Notes: generated by a model from the sequence alone, not told the origin. A stretch of DNA of 64,000 nt from Caballeronia sp. LZ062 (GCF_031450785.1 NZ_JARTWB010000002.1:2852001-2916000), one strand, 5' to 3'. Counted from the first letter of the stretch, positions 36,701 to 44,906 are shown. Made by a program: numbers and translations.

Positions 36701-37330
36701 CCAGAGGCCGGAGTAGCGGCTCATCGCCCAGCCGTGCAGACCGAAGTCGAGATATTCCTGCACGTTCGACGGAAACAGCACCGGCAGCCCGCACGCCTTG
36801 AAGATGTGCTCGGACTGGTGCGCGAGCGTCGATGACTTCGCCGCGTGGTCGTCGCCGGCGAGCACGAGCACGCCGCCGTGTTTCGACGAACCGGCCGAAT
36901 TCCCATGCTTGAAGACATCGCCGGAACGGTCGACGCCGGGGCCTTTGCCGTACCACATCGAGAAGACGCCGTCGTACTTCGCGCTCGGGTACAGGTTGAC
37001 TTGCTGTGATCCCCAGACGGCGGTCGCCGCAAGATCTTCGTTCACGCCCGGCTGGAACACGACCTGATGCGCGGCGAGATACTGCTTCGCCTTCCAGAGC
37101 GACTGGTCGAGACCACCGAGGGGAGAACCGCGATAGCCGGAAATGAATCCGGCGGTGTTGAGGCCGGCGGCTCTGTCGCGTTCTTGCTGGAGCATCGGCA
37201 GGCGAACCAGCGCCTGGATGCCGCTCATATACGCGCGGCCGCGTTCGAGGGTGTATTTGTCGTCGAGCGTGACGGATTTCAGCGCGGCTTCTAGCGAAGC
37301 TCTTTGTTCTGCGTCTAGCGGGGCGTTCAT
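33752..37330 (-). CDS. Fused indolepyruvate ferredoxin oxidoreductase
   Basis: 1192 residues from ATG 37330 (GGAGGAG eight bases upstream). It oxidatively decarboxylates aryl-pyruvates (indole-, phenyl-, hydroxyphenylpyruvate) to aryl-acetyl-CoA, passing electrons to an acceptor. N-terminal pyrimidine-binding domain (FISGYRGSPLGGLDQSLW); TPP-binding domain (SGCPHNTSTNVPEGS, GDGTYFHSGLLA, YNDAVAMTGGQ); a cysteine cluster CEGCGDCSVKSNCL and CNKDYSCLNGFCP for Fe-S; then the gamma domain (GVGGTGVVTIGALLGMAAH). In archaea these are separate IorA and IorB subunits. The product phenylacetyl-CoA is the substrate of the paa operon 9 kb away. Confidence 0.93.
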   Translation of the reverse strand: MNAPLDAEQRASLEAALKSVTLDDKYTLERGRAYMSGIQALVRLPMLQQERDRAAGLNTAGFISGYRGSPLGGLDQSLWKAKQYLAAHQVVFQPGVNEDLAATAVWGSQQVNLYPSAKYDGVFSMWYGKGPGVDRSGDVFKHGNSAGSSKHGGVLVLAGDDHAAKSSTLAHQSEHIFKACGLPVLFPSNVQEYLDFGLHGWAMSRYSGLWVAMKCVTDVVESSASVDIDPHRTQIVIPTDFAMPDGGLNIRWPDPPLVQEARLLDYKWYAALAYVRANRLDRIEIDAPHARFGIMTGGKAYLDVRQALTDLGLDDETCAQIGIRLYKVGCVWPLEAQGAQEFARGLQEILVVEEKRQILEYAIKEELYNWPDAQRPRVFGKFDEKDGAGGEWSVPMGNWLLPAHYELSPAIIAKAIAARLAKFDLPADVRARIAARIAVIEAKEKALARPRVEAERKPWFCSGCPHNTSTNVPEGSRAMAGIGCHYMTVWMDRNTSTFSQMGGEGVAWVGQAPFTNDKHVFANLGDGTYFHSGLLAIRAAIASKVNITYKILYNDAVAMTGGQPVDGVLTVPQITQQLAAEGAAKIVIVTDQPEKYTPDVGLAPGIEVHHRDELDDIQRQLREIPGTSILIYDQTCATEKRRRRKRGAFPDPAKRVVINEAVCEGCGDCSVKSNCLSVEPLDTEYGTKRQINQSTCNKDYSCLNGFCPSFVTVEGGQLKKPKATSVAGDAMPPVPTPELPEIGRPYGVLVTGVGGTGVVTIGALLGMAAHLEQKGVTVLDVTGLAQKGGAVMSHVQIANRPTDIHATRIAMGEADLVIGCDAIVTASDECGSRMQPGHTRVVVNSAQTPTAAFIKDPNWRFPGASAEADIRAAAGEHVALVDANRFAVALMGDAIYTNPFVLGYAWQMGWVPLRHESIVRAIELNAVQVEKNLAAFEWGRRAAHDPAAVTRLAGGKQASDATPGKIIALHTPKGLDALIDKRLDYLAKYQNAAYAARYGRLVADVRAAEAELGVGDYLLTEAVAKNLHKLMAYKDEYEVARLYADPAFIEKVKSSFEGDWKIKFHLAPPSMSKKDAHGHLVKKQFGPWMMPAMRVLARLKFLRGTALDPFGRTEERKMERALIGEYEALVRELIGGLTAGKLPLAVELASLPDSMRGYGHIKENNVKAAKVKWEKLLARWRSNEGGEKRQVA

Positions 37331-37673
37331 TCTGTGTGCTCCTCCACCCGGAGTTTGGGATCGCCAAAGCATGATTCGGGCCGTTGCGTCTTGTGAACGC
37401 GCAGGCCGGGACTTCAAGTTTGCCGATGCCACAGGTTTCCAGACAGTGGTAGAAACCCGTTAGAAAATACTCACTTAGGTGCGGTTTGCGTCAAAACGTT
37501 GAAGCGCGGCACGGCCCACCGAGACGTTTGTTACAGGGTGTAAATGTGACCGATTCGCGGAACCCTCGATCCTGGCTCTGTCTAATCGGGCGCTTGCGCA
37601 GTTTCGCGCACGGTTTCTTGCAAGCGCGGAAAAGCCGGCAGCCGTACACACGCAGTCAGAAGGAGAAAAAATA
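37331..37673. other. Divergent intergenic region
   Basis: Upstream of both the oxidoreductase (minus) and a small exported protein (plus). No coding signal, known operator or clear consensus promoter was found. Confidence 0.4.
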
Positions 37674-37880
37674 ATGAAGCAACGCCACATCCAGAGTTTC
37701 CTGATGGTCTCGGCGGCCTTTTTCGCGATCAGCGCGCCGGTGGGCGGCGCGCGGGCGAACGGCACGCCGTTCGGGGCCAGTTCGGTTCCGCCCGTCGCGC
37801 AGGTGCGCACGCAGACGCCGCAGGCGCGCGCCGGCGAGCGCCGGGAATCGGAGCGCAGCAACGACGACAGCGCCGCCTGA
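37674..37880 (+). CDS. Very small exported protein, unknown function
   Basis: 68 residues; AAGGAG lies ten bases upstream of the ATG. A signal peptide (FLMVSAAFFAISAPVGGARA) is followed by a 40-residue polar tail rich in Arg, Ser, Gln and Asp with no cysteine. No family recognised. A strong bidirectional terminator lies 17 bases after the stop, supporting a genuine short transcript. Confidence 0.65.
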   Translation: MKQRHIQSFLMVSAAFFAISAPVGGARANGTPFGASSVPPVAQVRTQTPQARAGERRESERSNDDSAA

Positions 37881-37897
37881 TTTCGCCGCTGAAAACA

Positions 37898-37933
37898 AAA
37901 GGGACATGAACGATGCGTTCATGTCCCTTTTTC
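37898..37933. terminator. Strong bidirectional terminator
   Basis: Perfect 14-bp stem (AAAGGGACATGAAC/GTTCATGTCCCTTT), five-base loop, then T-run; A-run on the other side. It serves the small exported gene and hppD, which converge here. Confidence 0.9.
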
Positions 37934-37949
37934 TATGCGCTTCAGGTGC

Positions 37950-39050
37950 TCAGGCGCTCGTGTCTTTCAGCACGCCGCGCCGCATCTGATCCAGTTCGAT
38001 GGATTCGAACAGCGCCTTGAAGTTGCCCTCGCCGAAGCCCTGATTGCCCTTGCGCTGGATGATCTCGAAGAAGATCGGACCGATCTGGTTCTCCGTGAAG
38101 ATTTGCAGCAGGATTTCGTCGCGAATGCCGTCGATCAGAATCTTCCGCTTCTTCAGCTCGGCGACCGACTCGCCGTGATTCGGCACGCGCCGGTCGACCA
38201 GTTCGTAATACGTGTCGATAGTGTCGAGCAGCGCAATATTCGACCCGCGTAAGCCGTCGACGGTCTCATAGATGTTGTCGGTGCCAAGGGCGATGTGCTG
38301 GATTCCTTCGCCGCGATACGCGTCCAGATATTCCTGAATCTGACCGGCGTTTTCCGAGCCTTCTTCGTTGATCGGAATGCGGATCTTGCCGCACGGCGAA
38401 GTCATCGCCTTCGACTTTACCGCCGTCACCTTGCCCTCGATATCGAAATAGCGCACTTCGCGGAAATTGAAGAGGCGCTCGTAAAACTCCGCCCATTCGA
38501 TCATGCGGCCGCGATGCACGTTGTGCGTCAGGTGGTCGATATACGTCAGCCCGTGGCCGACCGGATTCGGATTCGCGCCGGGAATGGGCTCGAAGTCCAC
38601 GTCGTAGATGCTGATGTCGCCGATGCTGCCCGGCTCTGCGCCGTTCTTGCCGCGCCAGCGGTCCACGAAATAGATCAGCGAATCGCCGATGCCCTTGATC
38701 GCCGGGATATTCAGTTCCATCGGGCCGGTTTTGTTGTCGAAGCCCCACGCGCCGAGGTCGAGCGCGCGCTTGTACGCTTTCGCCGCATCCGCGACACGAA
38801 ACGCGATCGCGCAAATCGACGGCCCGTGCAGCCGCGCGAAGCGTTGCGCGAATGAATCCGGCTCCGCGTTGACGATGAAATTGATCTCGCCCTGGCGATA
38901 CAGCGTCACGTTCTTGTGCCGATGCCGCGCGATCGCCGTGAATCCCATCTGCTCGAACAGCTTACCGAGCGCGACCGGGTCCGGCGCGGTGTATTCGATG
39001 AACTCGAAGCCGTCGGTGCCGACGGGGTTCTCCCAAGTCGTAGTGCTCAT
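37950..39050 (-). CDS. hppD: 4-hydroxyphenylpyruvate dioxygenase
   Basis: 366 residues from ATG 39050 (ACCGGAGAC seven bases upstream). It converts 4-hydroxyphenylpyruvate to homogentisate in tyrosine breakdown. The Fe(II) ligands are in YIDHLTHNV (His), GIQHIALGTD (His) and IGPIFFEIIQ (Glu); the C-terminal gate NQGFGEGNFKALFESIE is conserved. No homogentisate dioxygenase gene follows. The AsnC/Lrp-type gene transcribed away from it is the likely regulator, with a shared 145-base control region. Confidence 0.96.
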   Translation of the reverse strand: MSTTTWENPVGTDGFEFIEYTAPDPVALGKLFEQMGFTAIARHRHKNVTLYRQGEINFIVNAEPDSFAQRFARLHGPSICAIAFRVADAAKAYKRALDLGAWGFDNKTGPMELNIPAIKGIGDSLIYFVDRWRGKNGAEPGSIGDISIYDVDFEPIPGANPNPVGHGLTYIDHLTHNVHRGRMIEWAEFYERLFNFREVRYFDIEGKVTAVKSKAMTSPCGKIRIPINEEGSENAGQIQEYLDAYRGEGIQHIALGTDNIYETVDGLRGSNIALLDTIDTYYELVDRRVPNHGESVAELKKRKILIDGIRDEILLQIFTENQIGPIFFEIIQRKGNQGFGEGNFKALFESIELDQMRRGVLKDTSA

Positions 39051-39108
39051 GCATGTCTCCGGTTTCTGATGCGGCGCTTTGCCGCGACGTGGAGACAGTC
39101 TAGCGATC

Positions 39109-39145
39109 AACGAGCGGCAAAAGCTTGCGAAACAAATCGCTCGTT
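39109..39145. promoter_or_regulatory. Inverted repeat in hppD/AsnC divergent region
   Basis: AACGAGCG (39109-39116) and CGCTCGTT (39138-39145) form perfect arms separated by 21 bases. The placement between divergent hppD and the Lrp-type gene suggests an autoregulated operator. Confidence 0.5.
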
Positions 39146-39195
39146 CCTAACATTGCGCACGAAACTGCCAACGAATCGCCGACTGGAGACCGAAG

Positions 39196-39699
39196 ATGGC
39201 CGAGCCCGAACTCGACACGATAGATCGAAGAATCCTCGCGATTCTTCAGGAAAACGGTCGGCTCTCGAATCAGGAGATCGCGGATCGGGTGAATCTGTCG
39301 CCTAGCCCGTGTTTGCGGCGCATCCGGCGGCTGGAGGAAAGCGGCGTGATTCGCGGCTATGTCGCGCTGCTCGACGCGAAGAAACTGGGGCTCGGACTGC
39401 TCGCCTACGTCAACGTGCGGCTTGAGAAGCGCGGCGGCATGACGGCGGCGGCAGGCGCGCCCAATCCGCCGACACACGGCGATCTGTTTCGCGAAGCGGT
39501 GCGTTCATGGCCGGAAGTGGTGGCCTGCGACGCGATGACCGGCGAGATGGATTTCCTGCTGCGGGTTCAGGTGCGCGACATGGATCACTTTTCGCGCTTC
39601 GTGCAGGATCAATTGCTGCATCACCCTTCGGTGATCGACGTGCGCTCGAGCTTTTCGCTGGAGCGCATCAAGGAGACGACTGCGCTGCCGCTACGGTAA
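39196..39699 (+). CDS. Lrp/AsnC-family transcriptional regulator
   Basis: 167 residues. N-terminal HTH (LDTIDRRILAILQENGRLSNQEIADRVNLSPSPCLRRIRRLEESGVI) and a C-terminal RAM ligand domain (VNVRL, VVACDAMTGEMDFLLRVQVRDMDHF, VRSSFSLERIK). An insertion of about 15 residues (GGMTAAAGAPNPPTHGD) replaces the usual short linker between the first RAM strand and helix. Family members sense amino acids; divergence from hppD suggests tyrosine or an aromatic keto acid as the effector (inference). Confidence 0.92.
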   Translation: MAEPELDTIDRRILAILQENGRLSNQEIADRVNLSPSPCLRRIRRLEESGVIRGYVALLDAKKLGLGLLAYVNVRLEKRGGMTAAAGAPNPPTHGDLFREAVRSWPEVVACDAMTGEMDFLLRVQVRDMDHFSRFVQDQLLHHPSVIDVRSSFSLERIKETTALPLR

Positions 39700-39713
39700 C
39701 GGCGCCGAAAAGG

Positions 39714-39740
39714 AAAAGGGCGGTCTGAGCCGCCCTTTAG
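39714..39740. terminator. Probable terminator between AsnC-type and GNAT genes
   Basis: 9-bp stem AAAGGGCGG/CCGCCCTTT with a six-base loop. The T-run is short on the plus strand; on the minus strand TTTTCCTTTT follows. Confidence 0.6.
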
Positions 39741-39782
39741 CATTGTGTTGCCCGCAGCGCCAATGGCGCGCGGCCGACGGAT

Positions 39783-40451
39783 TCAGGCGACGTCCGCCGT
39801 CGGCATGAACGCGCGGAAAACCTGCGACGCGCGATGCGCCTGGCGCTTGATCGCGTAGTCGAACACGGCGGCTTGCTCTTGCAGCATTTCCGCCATGATG
39901 CTCGTCTGGTCGGCGGGCGGCAGCGAGAGATAGGCGTCGGCTTCGCCGTATGCGTATTCGATCTTCATGCCCGACTTGCGCGCAATGTGCATCATCTTCG
40001 AGTTACGCGACAGGCAGTGCATGTACAGCACGGAAACGTGCGTGTTGCGGCTGCGCATGGCGGCGCGCTCGAACAGCTTGGTACCGATGCCACGACCGCG
40101 CGCGCTTTCGAGCACCGAGACGCCGAACTCGGCCGTGCGCTTATCGCCTTCGGCGGGCAAGTACGCAAGATGACCGACACCCAGCAATTCCAGCGAGGCG
40201 CCGAACACGCCGAACACCGTGTCGTTCGTGAAGTTCAGATTTTGGACGTAGTTTTCGATGACGTGATCCGGCACGATCTGCCCGAAGCGCAGAAGCCGGT
40301 CGTCTTCGTCCAGCGCGAGGAAGTGCGTGAGCAGGCGCGCGCGGTCGGCGGAGGACAACTCGCGGACGAGAACCGGCAAGCGCGCGGCGTCCGACAGCGG
40401 CCGGTCAGGGGCGACGATCTGCTGGGCGTTGCGGTTGAAGGTGAGGTCCAC
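39783..40451 (-). CDS. GNAT-family N-acetyltransferase
   Basis: 222 residues if the GTG at 40451 is used, which has AAGGAG six bases upstream; the ATG at 40478 has no such signal. The acetyl-CoA-binding motif A is VSVLESARGRGIGTKLFERA, and DRLLRFGQIVPDHVIENYV is typical of a GNAT group found widely in Burkholderiales. The acceptor substrate is unknown. It lies downstream of the TetR gene on the same strand, about 190 bases apart. Confidence 0.84.
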   Translation of the reverse strand: MDLTFNRNAQQIVAPDRPLSDAARLPVLVRELSSADRARLLTHFLALDEDDRLLRFGQIVPDHVIENYVQNLNFTNDTVFGVFGASLELLGVGHLAYLPAEGDKRTAEFGVSVLESARGRGIGTKLFERAAMRSRNTHVSVLYMHCLSRNSKMMHIARKSGMKIEYAYGEADAYLSLPPADQTSIMAEMLQEQAAVFDYAIKRQAHRASQVFRAFMPTADVA

Positions 40452-40643
40452 GGTTTTCTCCTTATTCGTATGCTGCATAGCAAAACGAATTTTATCGCTT
40501 TCAGGGAAAACGGGTACGGGAAAACCCTTAAAAGTAGTGGAGGGTGGCTTCTAGCTTTGGATTGTGATCACGAGAATCGCGCGAAATCAATGACTTAAGC
40601 GCGAAGGTCCGCAGCGGACAAAGTGACGCGCCGCAACATGGCG

Positions 40644-41246
40644 TCAATCGGTCGCGAGTCCCCGCTCGATCATCTGGACAACTTGTTCCGCGAAATCGCG
40701 ATAAGCCAGCTTGCCGCCCGGCTTCAGCCACGTGAAGGTCCAGTTGATCATGCCGAAGACCATCATCGTGAGCGCGGTCTGGTTTTCCTTCGTCACGCGC
40801 TTGGGATAGGCGCGCGCCAATTGGCGCGTGAACGCCGCCACGATATCCCGCTGGCGGTCCAGCACGATCTCACGCTGCGCATCTTCGAGGTATTTCACAT
40901 CGTTCAGCAGCGCGACGTGCCGGCTATGCGATGTCTCATATTCCGCGAGGAACGCGCGCACGAGTTCCGCGAAGGTTTCGCGCTCGCCCAGGCCGCGCCG
41001 CTGGCTCGCGCCTTCCACTTCCGCGATGATCAGCATGAGCCGCTTCGTGTAGCGGTCCAGCAGATCGAAGAGAATCGCTTCCTTGCTCTCGTAGTAGTGG
41101 TAAAGCCGCGCCTTGGAGGTGCCGCTCGCGGCGGCAAGGTCGGACATCGACGTGCTCGGGTAGCTCGTCTGGGCGAATTTGGCAGCGGCGAGTTCGAGGA
41201 TCTGTTCGCGTTGGGTGTCGTGGTCGGGCGCTTTGGTGCGGGCCAT
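40644..41246 (-). CDS. paaR: TetR-family regulator, probable PaaR of the phenylacetate pathway
   Basis: 200 residues. TetR HTH at residues 12-60 (REQILELAAAKFAQTSYPSTSMSDLAAASGTSKARLYHYYESKEAI). The ligand domain ends with FTWLKPGGKLAYRDFAEQVVQM. Its place at the 3' end of the paaABCDE-DUF1835 run is the usual location of the betaproteobacterial PaaR repressor, which responds to phenylacetyl-CoA. The perfect palindrome in the paaA promoter is the likely operator. Assignment rests on context rather than a unique motif. Confidence 0.75.
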   Translation of the reverse strand: MARTKAPDHDTQREQILELAAAKFAQTSYPSTSMSDLAAASGTSKARLYHYYESKEAILFDLLDRYTKRLMLIIAEVEGASQRRGLGERETFAELVRAFLAEYETSHSRHVALLNDVKYLEDAQREIVLDRQRDIVAAFTRQLARAYPKRVTKENQTALTMMVFGMINWTFTWLKPGGKLAYRDFAEQVVQMIERGLATD

Positions 41247-41269
41247 GGGCTTCGAAGCGTTCTTTCGGC

Positions 41270-42088
41270 TTATTCGGGCTTGGTCGATGAGCGTCGCAAT
41301 TCGGCGTGAGCCATTTCCGACGGCGTGCCGCGTATTTTAAGCCGGCCCGCCGTGACCAGTTCCCGGCATCGCCAGAAGGCGACGGAATCGCTCAGCAGGA
41401 AATCGGCGCGCCGTGCCATCGCGCCCGCCGCGATGCGCTTTGCCGGCTGCCATTCCGGCGTGGCGAGTTCGAGCAGCGTTTCGTCGACGTCCAGCCACGT
41501 TCCCGACACCAGCATGTTGTCGCGGAGGCGCCGGTTTTCCGCGCTCGAATGCTTCGCTTCCTGCCATTCGAGCGCGAGCCGGCTGATGCGCAGCACGGAG
41601 ATTGGCGCGGCTGTCCGCAGCTTCGCGAGCAGCTGCCGGGGCGAGAACATACCGACGGACGTCGCGCGGTCGGCTCGGCGCACGGTGTCGGGATGCGTGT
41701 CCGGCGCTTCGATGCCGAGGTCGTCGAAGGTGAGTTTCGCTTCGTTCAGACGCTGCGGCGCGTTACGCAGGTGATACGCCACGCGACGAAGCGTGAGCTG
41801 GTCCGCCGCGCTTTGCCCGTGCCACACGACGAGCTGACCGTCGCCGCGCGCGAGCCGTCCGAGCAGCGCGAGCTGGCTTTGAAGCTGATCCTCGATATCG
41901 GCGGGCGTGTTCGAGACCTGACGCCAGAACGCCGCGCGACCGACAGCCGACTCGTCGATGTCCCGCAGCGGGCCGACGGCGAGATCGTCGCGCAGGGCGA
42001 TGACCTGTTCCGTGCGTTCCGCGAGCCGCAGGGCGTTCGTCAGAGCGTCAGCCGCGCAGTCGCCGTTGGTGACGTGAATCGTATTCAT
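41270..42088 (-). CDS. DUF1835 domain protein
   Basis: 272 residues. MNTIHVTNGDCAADAL and VIALRDDLAVGPLRDID are the defining start of DUF1835, followed by a DUF3658-like C-terminal part. The family has no known biochemical role. It lies between paaE and the TetR gene in the same direction, 23 bases from the latter, so it is probably expressed with the phenylacetate operon, though nothing shows a catalytic contribution. Confidence 0.86.
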   Translation of the reverse strand: MNTIHVTNGDCAADALTNALRLAERTEQVIALRDDLAVGPLRDIDESAVGRAAFWRQVSNTPADIEDQLQSQLALLGRLARGDGQLVVWHGQSAADQLTLRRVAYHLRNAPQRLNEAKLTFDDLGIEAPDTHPDTVRRADRATSVGMFSPRQLLAKLRTAAPISVLRISRLALEWQEAKHSSAENRRLRDNMLVSGTWLDVDETLLELATPEWQPAKRIAAGAMARRADFLLSDSVAFWRCRELVTAGRLKIRGTPSEMAHAELRRSSTKPE

Positions 42089-42183
42089 GGGTGTCGGCTT
42101 GCCGGAAAGACGAAGGACTGCTCAGAAGAGCGATCCCCAGTTTAGCCAATCCAGTTGGGCCGCGGTGTGGGTTGCCGCGCGAA

Positions 42184-43272
42184 CTACCGTTCGTCGAAGC
42201 TCACGACGACACGCTCGCTAATCGGATGACACTGGCACGTGAGCACGAAGCCGTCGTCGATTTCGTGCTGCTCCAGCGTGTAGTTCTTGTCCATTCTGAC
42301 TTCGCCCTCCAGCACTTTCGCGCGGCATGTGCAGCACACACCGCCCTTGCACGCGTAAGGCAGCGCGAGCCCCGCCTTCAGGCCGACGTCGAGCACGCTC
42401 ACGCCTTCGTACGGCACCCGCAGCTTGCGCTTTTTCCCGTCGATGACGAGTTCCAGATCCGCCGCGGGCGTGCTTTCCGTGATCTCGATCTGCGGCGCGC
42501 CCGCCTGCGGCAACGGCGTGCCGAACCGTTCGACGTGAATGCGCTCCGGCGCAACGCCCGATTCCTTCAGCGCGGCTTCGGCGGCGTCCATCATCGGGCC
42601 GGGGCCGCAGATGAATGCTTCGTCGATTTCGCCGGGCGGCAACAGCGATTCCAGAAACGCCTTGCACTTCGCCCGGTCGAGCACGCCGTTGAAGAGTTCC
42701 ACGTCCTGCAAATCGTCGGAGAGCACGTGGTACAGCGAAAACCGGCTCATGTAGCGGTTCTTCAGATCTTCCAGTTCCTCGGCGAACATGATCGCGTCCA
42801 CGCTGCGGTTGCCGTAGACGAGCGTGAAGCGGCTCGTCGGCTCCATGTCGAGCGTGGTCTTGATGATCGCCAGCACCGGCGTGATGCCCGAGCCGCCGGA
42901 GAACGCCACATAATGTTTGGCGTGATCTGCGTTCAGATGCGTGAAGAAGCGGCCATCGGGCGTCATCACGTCGATTTCGTGACCGGGCTTCAGCGTATCG
43001 AACGCGAAGTTCGAGAAGCGCCCGCCGCGCACGCGCTTGATGCCGATGCGCAGTTCGCCGTCGCGGTCGTAATCGGTCACGCCGACGCAGATGGAATACG
43101 AGCGGCGCGTCTCTTCGCCGTCGATATGCGTCTTCAGCGTCACGAACTGGCCTTGCGTGAAGCGAAACGCGTCGCGCAGTTCCGGCGGCACGTCGAACGA
43201 AACCGTGACCGCGTCGGCCGTCTCGGGACGCACGTCGCGGATACGCAGCGGATGAAATTGCGGAGTCGCCAT
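42184..43272 (-). CDS. paaE: Phenylacetyl-CoA epoxidase reductase subunit
   Basis: 362 residues. It feeds electrons from NADPH to the di-iron PaaA subunit. Ferredoxin-reductase half: RRSYSIC (FAD), GSGITPVLAI (NAD(P)). C-terminal plant-type [2Fe-2S] domain with CKGGVCCTC and a distant Cys in FVLTCQCHP. Last gene of paaABCDE; 21 bases separate it from paaD. Confidence 0.95.
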   Translation of the reverse strand: MATPQFHPLRIRDVRPETADAVTVSFDVPPELRDAFRFTQGQFVTLKTHIDGEETRRSYSICVGVTDYDRDGELRIGIKRVRGGRFSNFAFDTLKPGHEIDVMTPDGRFFTHLNADHAKHYVAFSGGSGITPVLAIIKTTLDMEPTSRFTLVYGNRSVDAIMFAEELEDLKNRYMSRFSLYHVLSDDLQDVELFNGVLDRAKCKAFLESLLPPGEIDEAFICGPGPMMDAAEAALKESGVAPERIHVERFGTPLPQAGAPQIEITESTPAADLELVIDGKKRKLRVPYEGVSVLDVGLKAGLALPYACKGGVCCTCRAKVLEGEVRMDKNYTLEQHEIDDGFVLTCQCHPISERVVVSFDER

Positions 43273-43293
43273 AAGAGTCGTGTCGTAGAGAGG

Positions 43294-43797
43294 TCAGTAC
43301 GGCTTGAAGTAGTCGAACGGCTCGCGGCAATCCAGGCACCGATAGAGCGCCTTGCACGCCGTCGAGCCGAATTGCGCGAGCTTCTCCGTGTGCATGGAGC
43401 CGCAGCGCGGACAGGCGATGACTTCCTTTTTGTACGGCACGAAGCGCATCGGCTTCTCCGTGCTGCTGCATGCGCCTGCCGGCGGCGCGATGCCGTAGCG
43501 GCGCAGCTTGTCGCGCGCCTCGTCGGTGATCCAGTCGGTGGTCCATGCCGGCGCGAGCACCGTTTCCACGCGATGCGCGCCGAGTTGCGCGCGCTCGATG
43601 GCTTCCGCGATGTCCTCCGCGATCTGCGACATCGCCGGGCAGCCCGAGTACGTCGGCGTGATGACGACTTCGAGCACGCCGTCATCGCCGTGGCGCACGT
43701 CGCGCAGAATGCCGAGTTCGCGGATCGATACCACCGGGATTTCGGGGTCTGGCACGGCTTCGAGCACCGACCACGCGCGTTCTATCGTCGCGTCCAT
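43294..43797 (-). CDS. paaD: Phenylacetyl-CoA epoxidase accessory protein
   Basis: 167 residues. N-terminal DUF59/MIP18 domain (PDPEIPVVSIRELGILRDV, VVITPTYSGCPAM) linked to Fe-S assembly, and a C-terminal four-cysteine zinc ribbon (CPRCGSMHTEK, LYRCLDCREP). PaaD is thought to mature the Fe-S or di-iron sites of the epoxidase. Two bases separate the paaC stop from its start, so translation is probably coupled. Confidence 0.94.
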   Translation of the reverse strand: MDATIERAWSVLEAVPDPEIPVVSIRELGILRDVRHGDDGVLEVVITPTYSGCPAMSQIAEDIAEAIERAQLGAHRVETVLAPAWTTDWITDEARDKLRRYGIAPPAGACSSTEKPMRFVPYKKEVIACPRCGSMHTEKLAQFGSTACKALYRCLDCREPFDYFKPY

Positions 43798-43799
43798 GA

Positions 43800-44597
43800 T
43801 TACCAGCTCGCGCCCGGATGCTGCCGCGCGAGGCTTTGCATTTCCGCGAGCAGATAACCCATGTGCTCGGAATGCTCGCCGAGTTTGCCCGTGCTGACGT
43901 GCTTGCCCTCGGCGGGCGCTTGCAGCGTGGCTTCGTCGAGCGCGGATTGCACGTCGTCGCGCCAGACGGCTTCGAAATCACTCGCGAGCGGCGCGATGCC
44001 GGCTTCGGCCACTGCCCGCTCGACGGCGTCCGCGTGGAAGAACTCGCGCGTGTACGGCATCAGATAGTCGAGCGCCGCCTGCGCCCGGCGATGCGATTCC
44101 TCCGTGCCGTCGCCGAAACGCACGAGCCAGTCTCGCGCATGATGCACGTGATACCGCGTTTCCTTGATCGACTTCGCCGCGATGGCCGCGAGTTGCGCGT
44201 CCGACGAAGCCTGAAGCGCCGTCCAGACGTGCGCCATGAAAGCCGAGTGCAGGAAGTTGCGCACGATGGTCACGGCGTAATCGCGCTCGGTGCGCGCGGT
44301 GCCTGCCAGCGGGCCGAAGTGCGGCAGTTCGACCAGCGTGTAATTCCTGAATTCGCGCTCGGGTCGGAAATAGGCGTAGTCGTCCTCGGTCTTTGCCGCG
44401 CCCGTCAACGCTGATTCGAGCGTCGCCGCGTGCGAGTACAGCAGCCGCGCCTGTCCAATCAAGTCAAGGCTGATGTTCGCCAGCGCGATGTCCTCTTCCA
44501 GCGCGGGACCGTGACTGCACCATTCGGCGTTGCGCTGACCGAGAATCAGCGCGTTATCGGCGAGGCGCAGCACATAGGCGAGATGTTCGGTGCTCAT
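43800..44597 (-). CDS. paaC: Phenylacetyl-CoA epoxidase structural subunit
   Basis: 265 residues, ferritin-like helical protein that pairs with PaaA but has lost part of its metal site. Conserved blocks: RLADNALILGQRNAEWCSHGP, LIGQARLLYSHAATLE, KTEDDYAYFR and TRYHVHHARDWLVRFGDGTEES. Nine bases separate it from paaB. Confidence 0.94.
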   Translation of the reverse strand: MSTEHLAYVLRLADNALILGQRNAEWCSHGPALEEDIALANISLDLIGQARLLYSHAATLESALTGAAKTEDDYAYFRPEREFRNYTLVELPHFGPLAGTARTERDYAVTIVRNFLHSAFMAHVWTALQASSDAQLAAIAAKSIKETRYHVHHARDWLVRFGDGTEESHRRAQAALDYLMPYTREFFHADAVERAVAEAGIAPLASDFEAVWRDDVQSALDEATLQAPAEGKHVSTGKLGEHSEHMGYLLAEMQSLARQHPGASW

Positions 44598-44606
44598 GTC
44601 GCGCGC

Positions 44607-44891
44607 TCACATATGGTTGATTTCGTCGGGCAGCACGAAAAACGTCGGGTGCCGGTAGACTTTGTCGCCAGCCGGTTCGAAGAATTCGCCTTTGTCGGCC
44701 GGGTCCGACGCCGTGATTGCCGACGACGGCACTACCCAAATGCTCACGCCTTCCTGGCGGCGCGTGTACACGTCGCGCGCCATGCGCAGCGCGGTGGCGG
44801 CGTCGGCCGCGTGCAGGCTGCCGCAATGCTTGTGATCCAGTCCCTGCTTGCTGCGCACGAAGACTTCCCAGATCGGCCATTCCTTGCTCAT
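44607..44891 (-). CDS. paaB: Phenylacetyl-CoA epoxidase small subunit
   Basis: 94 residues, normal PaaB length. WPIWEVFVRSKQGLDHKHCGSLHA, ALRMARDVYTRR and EGVSIWVV are the diagnostic blocks. PaaB bridges PaaAC heterodimers in studied complexes. Fifteen bases follow paaA. Confidence 0.95.
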   Translation of the reverse strand: MSKEWPIWEVFVRSKQGLDHKHCGSLHAADAATALRMARDVYTRRQEGVSIWVVPSSAITASDPADKGEFFEPAGDKVYRHPTFFVLPDEINHM

Positions 44892-44906
44892 GTCGATGTC
44901 TCCCGT

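Noticed and set aside
34079-36835. Long antisense frames across the indolepyruvate oxidoreductase gene
   Set aside because: Composition is Arg/Ala-rich without domains; mirror images of a well-conserved enzyme gene.
42091-43857. 588-residue frame opposite paaE and paaD
   Set aside because: Shadow of the paa genes; no motif, and the paa subunits are unequivocal.
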